This document shows, in pieces, positions 26,944 to 36,644 of a DNA stretch of 37,820 nt (positions within the stretch are counted from its first letter, which is position 1; each line of letters opens with the position of its first letter). The stretch lies in contig CAJNDS010000631.1 in the NCBI GenBank assembly GCA_905221605.1, positions 1 through 37,820 of the forward strand, given 5' to 3'. Both the position numbers and the translations under genes were made by a program. Under the pieces are notes generated by a model. It ran no database searches, was not told the DNA's origin, and worked only from the letters and a program-made list of their open reading frames with translations. Origin of the DNA: Symbiodinium natans. Its lineage: Eukaryota > Sar > Dinophyceae > Suessiales > Symbiodiniaceae.

Positions 26944-29250
26944 TCAAGAATCTCGCCATTCATGCTCTCCAACAGCTTCCATGCCATTGCTCACGTCAAC
27001 AACATTCTGGGCACCCAACAGACCTTTCAAGCGGCGTTCCGAAAGAACTTTGGTGGATATGTCGGACGGGTTGCAAATGCCTGATACAGGCCGGTACGAC
27101 AGCTCCTTTGACTGCACTTGCTCTTGCACCCAAAACATGGGCCAACGGGCGGGCCGCAGCATTGTCCACCACTGTCTGGATAGGGTCGTCAAGTATCGCT
27201 ACGAGGCATTGCTTGATGAAAAGAAGGTCACAACTGGCTGACACTGCTGAGTACCACTCTGATTCACAAGATGACAAACTGACAACTTTCTGTCCTCTGC
27301 AAGCAGCTCCATCAAGGAAAAACACGGCTCCAGTTATCGACCGGCGGCTAAACTGGCTGCCGCTCCAATTTGCATCACTGTAGGCTTCAAGCCAAACGGC
27401 CTTGGCAATCATCGTTGCCGTAGCCACAGTGCAGCACAGACACACCCACATGTTGTGGCACCAGATGAACAGCATATCCCTCAGTGGCTCGCATGTACCC
27501 TGCAAGCTTCTGCACAGATTTCCAGTCTGCTTCAGTCGTCTGCTGCAAACGCTGAGACAAAGTCCGTACGGTGAAGGAACAGTCACCGCGTCAGCACTGC
27601 AGTACATGGCAATGCCTATCGCAGTCCTAAACCTCGACGCATGCTCTGCATCAAGCAGCGGTGAATCCGAGAAGGTTTCAGCAACTCCTTCGCGCACGGT
27701 GTTTTCGATGTCTTCTTCGGGCCAACATCAACCACTTTGCAAAGCTTGTGAAAGAGTTCAGGCTGCGACTGGATGACTGCACTACACCCTCACTGGTGAT
27801 CAGGCGCTTGCGTTTCAAGAAATTCACGCTCTCTCCCTCATGCGCTGCTATGGTCCATGTCACCTCGAACTCGCAATCTACGAGAGGAAAAAAACGTTCA
27901 AGCAGGAAAGGGATCCTTCCTAATGTTGACTTCACATTAATGATTCCCGCCGCAATTGTAAAATCCAGCTGCCGGAACACAATATTGTAACCCGCCACAA
28001 TTGTAAAATCCGACCCGGAAATTCGTTTTTTACGTAGTGGTACCACTACCTAATACTAAAACTAATACTACGTCCTACCAGGATTTAGGCGAACATTATT
28101 GAGGAGGCCCTGGCCGGAGAGATTGATCAATGAGGGGGGGGGGTTTGTTAATGCGAAGTCAACATTACAATGAACATGTCGTCAAAGTGAATAAGCAGCT
28201 TGCTGTTTTCAACGATCCACAATGCTGGGCAGGCAGGGCACACAGTCACTTTCAGGTGTTTTCTCACGAACGAGAGGAAGCGCATGTGCCACTTGATGGC
28301 ACTGCGACGTTGGCTGGTACGCAACAAGTCCCTTGCATAGTCGTGTGGCATTGAGGCGATCACCCGATCGCTTTGAGGGACGGTAAGGTATGCGTCCTTC
28401 ACACAAGGACGAGCATTCCACACTCTCCATCAGATACCTTTTTCTCGCTGGCAAACAACCAAGGAGCCCTGTCACGGCTGCATTCGTCGCACGGGCAAAA
28501 ATGCCCTCACGATCTGTCTCCATCCATCGAAACTCTCTGGCGCGCAGTTTTGAGCGCCTGAGGACCATCTGGACACCATCCTTTGACTTTGACCTCCATG
28601 TTCGAACACATTTTGTACTTTCACGCTTCACAGAATGCTCTGTGATTTGGCCTTTTACACCAGATCTTCGGAGAACTCCTTTCGAATGAGCCGCTGGACC
28701 TCATACTCATCTGCTATCGCGTCTAATTGACGCAAGGCGTCTCCATCTAAGTCGCTTGCTGTTACGCCAGACTCGGGCTCATCGCTCAACACAGAGTGAG
28801 ATTGACTAGCCTCACGCTCGTCTTCGATCCATTCTTCGTGGACCTTGGGATCGGACCGCTCTTCAGGCTGCTCGGTCTCTTCACGGACTCTGGGAACCTT
28901 TGCGGGCTGAGACGAGGTTGCATCCACGCCGACCTCCTGCCCCGCCGACCTCTTGGGAAACAGTTCAGACAACATTGTGGAATCAGGAAGGATTGGTCTT
29001 GGGCTCTTCGCAGCTCGAGGCGGCTGGGCCAGGAAGTGCTGGAGCAATGGGGCTCACAGGTGTGACACACGACGATCATCACTGTCAACAAGGTCTTGCA
29101 CAAAACCTGAGCTGATGATGTCACAGATGCTTGCTGCGTTGGTGTTACAGCTTCCCTATGTTGTGGCTCAGGCTGTCGTGGCAATCCGCCTAGGGGCGGC
29201 ATGAGCTCCGGAATCGGTGGCAGCATAGGCGGCCACAGCATTCGGCGCAC
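26944..29250 (-). pseudogene. Decayed Ty1/copia pol, second family
   Basis: Minus-strand frames, shifted several times, keep pol order. A Pro-rich linker (PPIPELMPPLGGLPRQPEP) lies near 29240-29180. An acidic linker ending DAIADEYEVQRLIRKEF lies near 28720-28670. Reverse transcriptase starts with SKLRAREFRWMETDREGIFA near 28550-28490, then DAYLTVPQ near 28390, SAIKWHMRFLSFV near 28290, and the HFDD box near 28185. After an insertion (27921-28167) come GRIPFLLERF and VNFLKRKRLI. RNase H follows with AYSDANWSG, SITGAVFF, SLSSCESEWYSAV (about 27390-27230) and PSDISTKVLSERRL (about 27060). Many stops and shifts show it is dead. The family differs from the two elements at 6-21 kb. Confidence 0.8.
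27923..28165. mobile_element. MITE, 243 bp, TA target duplication, inserted in RT relic
   Basis: Terminal inverted repeats of 18 bp, ATGTTGACTTCACATTAA (27923-27940) and TTAATGCGAAGTCAACAT (28148-28165), differ at one position. TA lies on both sides (27921-27922 and 28166-28167), the target preference of Tc1/mariner-type transposons. Removing the insert and one TA joins HFDDMFIV directly to GRIPF in the same frame of the host reverse transcriptase, which strongly supports the boundaries. The insert has no transposase; inside are two ACAATTGTAAAATCC-like repeats, the palindrome GTAGTGGTACCACTAC and a G-run. Confidence 0.88.
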
Positions 29251-29298
29251 GGGTCCTTGCTTGGGGAACTACTTTAGTACCTAGGGTGCCCAAATTAA

Positions 29299-29832
29299 TC
29301 CGGCTATTCGAGGTTCAAGGTCAAAGGAGGTTTAACAGCATATGAGCAATGCACAGGTTTCCGCTACAATGGAGACTGGAGAAAGTTGGTTCCGTTTGGA
29401 GAACCGGAACGAATGAATGCCATGGTGGGATGCGACGTCGCTCTGAAGGACACGAAGGCAAGCGACGGAACATGCTCTGTCGCATTCACATGCGACAGCT
29501 TCGTCCCTACGCCTGCCGGAAACAAGCTGATGAAAGAATACGTGCGCCAGCTTGGGAAGATGTACTCCGTCGTGGCTGGCAAGGCTGTGGAGGACGTGGC
29601 GCCATGCCCGTGGGCGGCGCTTGTGGAGCGGACACCCGGGTACTTCCAGGCAAAGCTGAACACCAAGAACTTCCAGGGCAAGAAGCTGGCACTTTCGCAT
29701 CGAGACTTCAGCCTGCAGGTCTTCTACAAGTTCCAGGAGGTGGCCCCAAGCATGACCAAGGGTGTGGGACCTTTCAAGGCATGGATGGCAGAGCTGCACA
29801 AGCTGGCGCCGCCATTGCTGCCGACAGCTTAG
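29299..29832 (+). CDS. Unidentified gene, C-terminal exon (about 140-178 codons)
   Basis: The frame is open from 29299 to a TAG at 29830-29832. Candidate starts or joins are an acceptor-like TTTAACAG just before 29338, or the Met at 29413 (MNAMVGCDVALKD). Third codon positions are strongly GC-rich (AAG, CTG, GTG, GCC dominate), unlike the flanking DNA, as expected of an expressed dinoflagellate gene. Visible stretches include VAFTCDSFVPTPAGNKL, EYVRQLGKMYSVVAGKAVED, PCPWAALVERTPGYFQAKL and a helical C-terminus. I do not recognise the family. It has no signal peptide or membrane segment. Upstream exons were not found. Confidence 0.6.
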   Translation, partial: SGYSRFKVKGGLTAYEQCTGFRYNGDWRKLVPFGEPERMNAMVGCDVALKDTKASDGTCSVAFTCDSFVPTPAGNKLMKEYVRQLGKMYSVVAGKAVEDVAPCPWAALVERTPGYFQAKLNTKNFQGKKLALSHRDFSLQVFYKFQEVAPSMTKGVGPFKAWMAELHKLAPPLLPTA

Positions 29833-29951
29833 GGAACTGGGGGACGATGGAATCGGACGGATTCTTTAAAGCTGGGGAGAAAAGAAGACGCGCGAGATTC
29901 CGCCTCATACCATCCCAACACTGCAAGGCTTTCAAAATCATACGTAGCAGA

Positions 29952-30031
29952 ACCCCCCTGAATACATTTACTTTTCCCTGCTGATCCCCAGCTACCCCCA
30001 GCTACTAATGTATTTTTTTGGGGGGGGGGGT
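29952..30031. repeat. Short foldback with poly-C/poly-G termini
   Basis: ACCCCCCTGAATACATT (29952-29968) is nearly the reverse complement of AATGTATTTTTTTGGGGGG (from 30007), with about 38 nt between. A comparable poly-G/AATGTA-type junction occurs near 32470-32510. It may be a very short MITE or an end structure of a non-LTR element. Confidence 0.6.
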
Positions 30032-30059
30032 CCGAATTCCAGGTAGGAGCCAGTATGAC

Positions 30060-30440
30060 TTGCATGCGTTCATGCGACCCGGCGCACGCAAGTGACGTGT
30101 TCGTCACCCCTAGACCCGTGAAAACAAAAGCCACAGGCGAAAAGCCGCCTGTCTTTAGTGATGTGTTCCCGTCGGCGCCGGGTGAGTCGCCCGTGTGGGT
30201 TGGTGACCAGGCCTTGCCCGCGGAACAACAAGGCTTTCTCGTTCTAGGCACTCCAACCGGGCGAGGCCTTCAAACAGGCCGCCCTCCGGGACACGACGCT
30301 CAACAATGCCGGGGCTGCGTGACCTTCAATCTTCGTGGCTGTGCGCGCGGGGCGCCGTGCAGCAACTTCCTGCTCCGGTCTCTGGCGCCCTTCTTGACGG
30401 ATGAGTTTGCGGGGAAACACGACGACGTAGTCATGACGTA
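30060..30440 (+). pseudogene. RLE-LINE reverse-transcriptase thumb fragment, + strand
   Basis: A frame of 128 codons includes PVWVGDQALPAEQQGFLVLGTP and then CSNFLLRSLAPFLTDEFAGKHDD. Both resemble the region after the reverse-transcriptase palm in dinoflagellate LINEs (a VLG.P.G box, then a ...N..LR.LPPSL...FA..HD... box). The part between them is scrambled and no palm motifs are nearby, so this is a short relic in the opposite orientation to the other LINE copies here. Family recognition is from memory. Confidence 0.6.
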
Positions 30441-31625
30441 GGCGCTTGCTGTCTGGTAGCCTGGTAGACCTCCGTTGAGCGCAATTTCGTTAGCCGGCTC
30501 CTGATTGTTGGCACAATCCTCAGCATCGTTATTTTGACAAAGCACGCCCGACCGCGGTGAGCTCATGGCATCAGAGTCATGCAGGGTGCGGTATAAAATA
30601 ATTTTAAATCAAGTTGAGGCCCCGCTGGGATTGCGAGGGCCAGGTCTGCAACGCGTTCAGCGGACCATGAGTGCAAAAAAAGGGAAGTAAGATTGCGGCT
30701 GCAAATGCATTTCCGGGAAATGTGAGGGTCCGAATAATACACCGCGCAGGAGCTGAGGGAGCAGTTTGACGCGTGCTGGGGATGCTGTGACTGGCGTGGA
30801 AGCTAGTCGTGCTTTAGTGCTGTCGTGTCTGTCCAGCACAAGACTGGGCGAAGAATTATGTGCAGGACGCGTACATGTTCACTTTGACTGAGTCTTTGGA
30901 AGCGGGTTGGCTAATACGGCCTCGCAGCTTCGGCAGGGCGGGAGGGAAAAAACAGGAGCTGAGGGCGACGCCGTTCGCCTCTCGCTTGGGGTGAGCCCGG
31001 GTCGGTGGTTAGGCAGGTTGTGGGTTCGGTAGGGCTCGGCGGACTGCTGCACTGGGTCCGCGATCGGATGCTTGCAAAAAGGGTGCGGGGGAGCAAAGAA
31101 CAAAAAACAACAGCAAAATCAAAATTCCTGCGTAGATTTGCATGATGAAATCTGGTTTTGGACGAAAATGATGCATCGCAACTCTTGTCTGACGGCGCTT
31201 CCCTGCTCGTTCGAGGTCATGTGCCGGAGCCCGCAGTGGGACAGCAGCCTTGCAGACGGAAAAGGGACGCGCAAAAAAAACATTACAAACTTGTTCAACT
31301 CATCATCCCATCGCTTGGGGGGGCGACCAGGTCGTCGTTTCGGCACACTATTGAGATTGTCGTGCTGGGATGAGGGACTCCGGGTTGCAGCGCATAGTGG
31401 CCAAGCATTCCTCGCAGTCAGGTTCATTACGAACCTGTGCTGGCTAGCACGATGAGCACTGGACCACGAAGGCACAGGATGTTGCCTGAGAGCACACGAT
31501 GCCCGGGAATTCATGCGTCGCATCGTCTCTTCCCAAGTTGCATCTGCGTCACGACGCCATCCAACAATGCTTCGTTAACGTTCTTCACTCAAATGCATGG
31601 CAAAGTGCTTGTTGCGCAGTTAACT
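30441..31625. other. Region with no recognised gene
   Basis: Only short frames without domains occur on either strand. There are several A-runs near 31076-31110 and 31270. I see no RNA gene or repeat of note. Confidence 0.4.
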
Positions 31626-31630
31626 TTGTT

Positions 31631-32089
31631 TCACGCCTTCTTGCAACTGCAGACGACAGTCAGAGGGTCGGGCCACCCACCAAGCGGCAACGCCGGGCGC
31701 GCGAGCTCGGGGTACGTCTGCTGTCGCTTACGGCGCACAACCTCAATGCGACGTGCGTCTGCGATGGGCGCATCGACATTCATATCCGCCAGTGCCCTCC
31801 CGCTTCCCGGCAAACACGGGCAACAGCGCGCTCAAGTGGCACCGGAAGTGGCGCACGCCGACCGGTGGTCCCCCACACGGCATCCAAATGGCCGTGGCAG
31901 CTGCAGGTGCGCAGTGCCAGCTGCAGGAGGAGCCGCAGGCGGCGCAGGAGCAGCACCCGGAACTGGATGAACTGGGCCGGGCCCAGCGCAGTCAGCCAGT
32001 GCCAAAACGGCCACAGCAGCTTGTTTTGTGCTATGCCGCCAAATCATGACGCTGCAAACTCCTTCTTCTATTGCCCGATCTTGTTGCAC
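31631..32089 (-). pseudogene. RLE-LINE C-terminal fragment with internal deletion
   Basis: In shifting minus frames: FRVLLLRRLRL and a Cys-rich block (CSCHGHLDA), then GDHRSACATSG, the C-x-C...H...C zinc module typical before the endonuclease of these LINEs (about 32020-31840). Next comes ADMNVDAPIADARRIEVV (about 31790-31745) joined directly to RRKRQQTYPELARPA. In related copies those two blocks are separated by the central endonuclease segment, so that segment is deleted here. Not functional. Confidence 0.7.
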
Positions 32090-32295
32090 GCTGCAGGTCC
32101 TTTAGCTTCGGAACCTCTGAGCGACATCCTCGCCGACTCGCGCTCGCCAGCCGATTGGCGTGAAGGGTGGTAAATAGGCCCGCTGAAACAATCCAAAAAA
32201 AATTTGTCATAGATTGGGACGTGTCCGTGCATGTCACCAACAACTCGTGTGAGACACCGAACGCCGATTCTAGACTCGTGCCTGGCATCGTGCAC

Positions 32296-32370
32296 TTGCT
32301 GGGCGATGCTGGGCGATGCTGGGCGATGCTGGGCGATGCTGGGCGATGCTGGGCGATGCTGGGCGATGTG
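32296..32370. repeat. 10-bp tandem repeat (TGGGCGATGC), about 7 copies
   Basis: Seven near-perfect copies of a 10-bp unit with no interruption. The repeating frame across it is a by-product. Confidence 0.95.
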
Positions 32371-32639
32371 TGCACAGAGGCGTTCAAACCATGGAACCGC
32401 TGAACACCAGGCAATCGCTGCTGGTAGCTCCCGGTCAACACTAGCCGTGCCGGCGAGGGGCCAGGACATCCCCCACCCCTTAATAAATGTAAATAGGGGG
32501 GGGGGGGGGCGCATAAATGCAAAACAATATTTTTTACATTTTCAGGTTTGTGCTGCAGGGTAGGGTAACTAGGGGAGGAAGGTAAGCAATCCCACGCATA
32601 TCTCATATCCCAAGCAATCCCACGCATAGGATTTTACAT

Positions 32640-33961
32640 TTACTGTTTCTCCTCGTCTCCCGAGCCCGAAAATGTAATTTGCATTTTCCGCCCCCCTCCA
32701 TGCTAAGGGGAGGGGGATGCCAGGACAGCAGGCTGGCTGCAAACAAGCGCGCGGCAGCGAAGGAAAGGAGCGCAAACCACCGAAGAATAAAAGCCGAGAC
32801 GGCGGCAGCGGGCGGCGCAGACCGCGCCCGGCACCGTGCCAGCAAACGGACAAAGGTAGCGGCCTCAGCACTCCAGTTGGACCTGTGGAGGTCAGGGTGT
32901 GCGCGCTCCTTGGCTCGTTTTGCACTGAGCAAGGCAGCTCCAGCTGTGCGGCCCCCAGCGCCGCGTGGGAGCCCAACAGCAGTAAAGGGGGAGACAAGCG
33001 TGGTGTCGAGTCGCCTTGACGAGCCGGGTCGACGTACATGTCCCCGACAAGCACGTTGAAAGCGACCGCAGCCCCAGCTTGCCCGCACACACGAACAGCC
33101 GAGCCGCCCCTCGCCCGCAGGACGCCGGAGCGCGTGAGCAGTGGCCACCACAAGGATCGAGGTGTGCACGGCAAGGGTATCTGGCAGAAGTCAGTGGCGG
33201 GGGGAAGCGAAGTATGCACAACAGGAAGGCTCGGAAGAGCGACGACTCCAACGAGAACTGCGAGAACGCACGCATGCGGCCCAGCCTGCGAATCCAGCAG
33301 GGCGGCCGAGGCAGCGTCGGCTTCACGAAGGAAGGCTTTATGGCAAAAAGTTCTCAACGGTCTGGGACGCCGGGCACTTGAGCATGCAGCAACTCCGCCC
33401 AGGCAGGGGGCTCGAAGCCGATGGCAGCGAGCGAGTCTCGCGCTGACTGCAGCGCCAACGGGAGTGGCCGGTCAGGGGCGAGAGAGCCGGCAACCTCATG
33501 GGGTCGCGTTGGGCCATAGCATGCAATGCGTTAGCCCAAGAAGCCCAGCCGGCGCATGGCATGTTGCACTGCGCAAGCCGAGTCCGCCGTGCCGCAACGC
33601 TTATTGCGCTCGCACGCTTGCGCAGGCTGAGGGAGTTGACAAGAGCACGGCAACGCAGCGGAGGACTGCGCCATCGTGGACCGCCGCGTAGCCACGTGTG
33701 CTTGCAAGCGAGGGTGAGCAGAGCGCAAAATTGCGCACGCGGCGCTGCGCAAGCAACAGCCATGCAACCTGGGAGTCGCCAGGAGGCCGCCCTGGCGGGC
33801 CAGCTGCATGCAGGTGGGCTTCGACGAACTCCTGAGCGCCAAAAGGAACGCCAAGGGCAACAATGCCACGCTTTGCCATTACGGGCGAAAGAAAGGATTG
33901 ATTGCGTGCTCGGCGCATCACGCAATGCCGTTAGCATAGCTTCCCGGCTAACAAGGTCATG

Positions 33962-34033
<72 letters not shown>

Positions 34034-34200
34034 ATGAACTGACAAGAGTGTCAAGCTCGAGTCCAGCCTGAGTACGCGCTTGCAAAGTTTGCACCAGCAC
34101 TTCGGCACCGGCCCGCGTAGAAAGGGCATACTCGTGGGGGTTGCAGGCGGCCTCGAAGTTGGAGGCGAACTGCGATGGTCCTGGTGACGAACCGTCACAG
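32640..34200 (-). pseudogene. 5'-truncated RLE-LINE: RT palm, thumb, zinc module and endonuclease
   Basis: Continuous in order on the minus strand though frameshifted. YALSTRAGAEVLVQTLQA and LELDTLV (about 34130-34040) lead into the reverse-transcriptase A motif, which is interrupted by a CTG/CAG run. AHDLVSREAMLTALRDAPST follows, then GIVALGVPFG, AWLLLA, YAAVHDGAVLRCVAVLL and ASWANALHAMAQRDP (about 33880-33500). The zinc region comes next, then VAFNVLV and DTTLVSPF (about 33010), TAGAALLSAKRAKERAHPDLH and SAEAATFVRLLARCRARSAPP (about 32960-32820). Motif B and the YXDD box are missing. The 3' end is near AAACAGTAAATGTAAAATCC at about 32640. Family recognition is from memory. Confidence 0.75.
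33961..34033. repeat. (CTG)n trinucleotide run, about 24 units
   Basis: An uninterrupted GCT/CTG repeat on + (CAG/GCA on the minus strand). It sits inside the LINE reverse-transcriptase relic, between LELDTLVS and AHDLVSREAM, exactly where the A motif with a catalytic Asp belongs. Confidence 0.97.
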
Positions 34201-34299
34201 ACAGAAAGCCACCAACCGCCAAGCCTCGCGTGCCCCCGCCTGGTTTGCGACGGACGACGAGGGCCCAACGCAAGGCCTTCGACGCGCCAGCAAGGCGCC

Positions 34300-35150
34300 T
34301 GCACGTCGCCGGCCTGGCTACAGGCGCAGCGGCAGGCGACTAGGGCTCGCAGGGCCTGCGAGCTCAAGCGCCCGCTCGAGGGGCGGCGCGGGCCAAGCCT
34401 GCCCCAGCGCCGTGCTGGCGACAGCCTGTTGCGCGGCCACCCCCACCAACGGCGGGACCAGCGAAGAGCGGGAGGCGCTCGCTGCGACCGGACGCGCAGG
34501 AGGTGGTGCACGAAGCGGCCAACTTCGTCACCAGCGCCCCCCGATCTCCGCGCCCAGGACCACGAGTTCCTGTGGCCCAGCGCGGCAGAGCTGTGGGTAG
34601 AACCGCTTGCGGCGTTCGGCCACCCGGAGCACGGCGCCATCCGTATCAGCGGCGCCCGGCTGTGGATGCCCTGTCCGCGCGAGTGGGGAAACGAGGGTGG
34701 CATCGCAGCACAACGCACCCCCCCGCGGCGTGGCCCCATAGACGACTAGGTCGGGTCGTTTTCGGTCATCGGCCGGCACTCCCGGTGCAGTAGTGTGCAC
34801 CAGCCACTGTTGGGGGATGACCTGCCCCTCGGGTCCGACCGCCTCGCGGGCTACGCGCACCCAGGCTCGCTCGACGGTCGTCGTGCCAACCCTGTGCGGG
34901 GGCAGGCCAGGGCGTGGTCCCCATACTGGTCGACCTGTTGGCCGCAACCAGGGCGCGGGCCGCAGCGATTGGAGCTGAGCGGCAGGGGCAAACGCAAGCG
35001 ACGCCGCAACGCGAGCTGCATGGCCTGTGGAGCGAGAGTGAGAGCTGCTTCGCTTGGCACTGCCGAGAGCCAGGCACCCGCGTGCGGTCCGCCCTGCGAG
35101 CGTAGCAGGGCTTGGGAGGCAGGCTGCAAAGCCGGCAGCAGCACGCGATC
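34300..35150 (-). pseudogene. 5'-truncated RLE-LINE: zinc module and endonuclease domain
   Basis: The minus strand shows ALLRSQGGPHAGAWLSAVPS, then QLALRRRLRLPLPLSSNRC, then CGQQVDQYGDHALACPRTG (zinc module C...H...C, about 35130-34900). The restriction-like endonuclease follows: AWVRVAREAVGPEGQVI, RPDLVVYG, GGALCCDATLVSPL, RVAERRKR, and LGAEIGGRW (about 34880-34530). The spaced Asp residues of PDLVVY and CDATL fit the RLE catalytic core. Two or three frameshifts break it. It is followed on the same strand by the start of a different LINE's RT fragment, so it is a separate insertion. Confidence 0.78.
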
Positions 35151-35512
35151 GCGTTAATAGAGGTTTCGTGTCCGCGTCGCGTGGAACTGCCAGCCATGCG
35201 GCCAGTCCCGGCCTGCGTCACGGGGCTGTTGCGGCCGGGCGCCGTTGTGGGCTGCTTGCCAGCTGGGGCAGGCTTCCCAGCCTTCCGCTTGCAGCAAGTC
35301 GCGCGTTGCCGCTGCCTCGCGCAAGCAGGGAGTTTGTAATGTCGCAGTTCCCTGGATGTAGGTCGTGGTCTGATGTAGCTCATCTGCCAAGATGGCCGTC
35401 AACAAGACATGATTTTGTACAGTTTGACACGGCCTCGCACATCAATTAGCTCGTAACACCCACCGTTGTCCCTTGTCCTGAAAGGACCGTCGTCTTCGTG
35501 ACTCGAACGGGC

Positions 35513-35638
35513 AAAGTGCAAAGTGCAAAGTGCAAAGTGCAAAGTGCAAAGTGCAAAGTGCAAAGTGCAAAGTGCAAAGTGCAAAGTGCAAAGTGCAAAG
35601 TGCAAAGTGCAAAGTGCAAAGTGAAAAGTGCAAAGTGC
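35513..35638. repeat. (GCAAAGT)n 7-bp satellite, about 18 copies
   Basis: Head-to-tail AAAGTGC units with one GTGAAAAGTG variant near the end. The period of 7 makes the flanking frames repeat every three units; they are not genes. Confidence 0.97.
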
Positions 35639-35711
35639 AGAGGGATATCATGCACATGTGCTGCCCTGCTGACTTGTGGCATGTACCGGAGGGGGGCGAC
35701 TGGAGTTTGTG

Positions 35712-35775
35712 GCTTTGAGCCAAAATGATCAAAATGGCTTGAGCCAAAGTGTCGTGATCTTGAGCCAAATTGAAT
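35712..35775 (-). other. Train of relic spliced-leader-like sequences
   Basis: On the minus strand three copies of the DinoSL 3' half appear in a row: ATTTGGCTCAAG, then 21 nt later CTTTGGCTCAAG, then CCATTTTG followed by ATTTTGGCTCAA. The known DinoSL is 22 nt and ends CCATTTTGGCTCAAG. Tandem relic leaders are known in dinoflagellate genes that were re-inserted as cDNA after trans-splicing. No clear ORF follows downstream on the minus strand, where the 7-bp satellite begins. Confidence 0.6.
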
Positions 35776-36644
35776 ACAAGGATCAACAATGGGGTGTTCA
35801 ACACCGTTTTCCCCCAAAAAATTGCGAAGCAACATGTCAGAGTGATTGGCCTGTCGTCATGGGCGTTGCGTCTCGCGGCCCCTCCAGAAGGAGGGATGAC
35901 AATCTCATTCTTCCACAGTGGCGAAACAGTACAAAATGCCCTATGGTAAATCAATGCAGAATGCTTCATACGGTATATTGTCAATGCCATTTGCTTTGGA
36001 TGCTGCGCGCTGCCGACGTGCACCTGACAGCGTGAGAGAGCAATCATGAGCAATCATTATGTGCAAGAACGCAGTTTCCGTTAGGAAGGCACTGCGTGCA
36101 CCGCGGCATCGTGCAAAAGCTGCTGGCTGACAGCTGCGTGATCGATATGAGCCGATTGTTGAGAATGAGCACACCACTCGTTTAGGCACGCATGTTGTTG
36201 CTCCTGCGTCGCATCAGAGTCAGGGCGCAAATCACTGGCAATGTGGGCCGAATTGTGGTGGAATCTGCGCCGCACGGCACGCGCTGTTTCTCATGGACAA
36301 GTATCGGTGAGATTTTGAAGATTCGTTCGCCCTTGGGTCCAAAATGAATGTTTTGCAGAACGAACGGTTTGCCAAACATGTGTTCACATGCAAAATCAGT
36401 AAGTGATTCATGCCCGGTTTGCAGATGGTTGTTTGTCAACTTCTTTTCGCTGAGTTATGGGCTCATGTTGCACATCGCAAGCATGGGAGAGCAGCGCGTC
36501 GAAGAGCGATGCTGCGGTGGGTAGAGGCATTGTTTAGGACATGTGTGATTTGGGCTTGCGTGCATGATGGTGCTGCTGCGCAGTGCCCCGATCTCAGATA
36601 CATGGAACTTCATGGCCGTAGTGCTCGAAGATGCTCGAAGCTAA
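35776..36644. other. Region with no recognised gene
   Basis: Only short frames of no recognised family. It may contain an intron or upstream exon of the Cys-rich gene that follows, but I see no convincing splice pair. Confidence 0.4.

Noticed and set aside
30590-30610. TATA-box-like TATAAAATAA
   Set aside because: Dinoflagellate promoters generally lack a TATA box and no gene start follows.
33498-34273. Polyalanine or polyserine proteins
   Set aside because: The homopolymers come from the CTG run inside a LINE relic; flanking residues match reverse transcriptase.
35498-36053. Repeat proteins with QSAKCKV or FALCTLH units
   Set aside because: They are translations of the 7-bp satellite in different frames.
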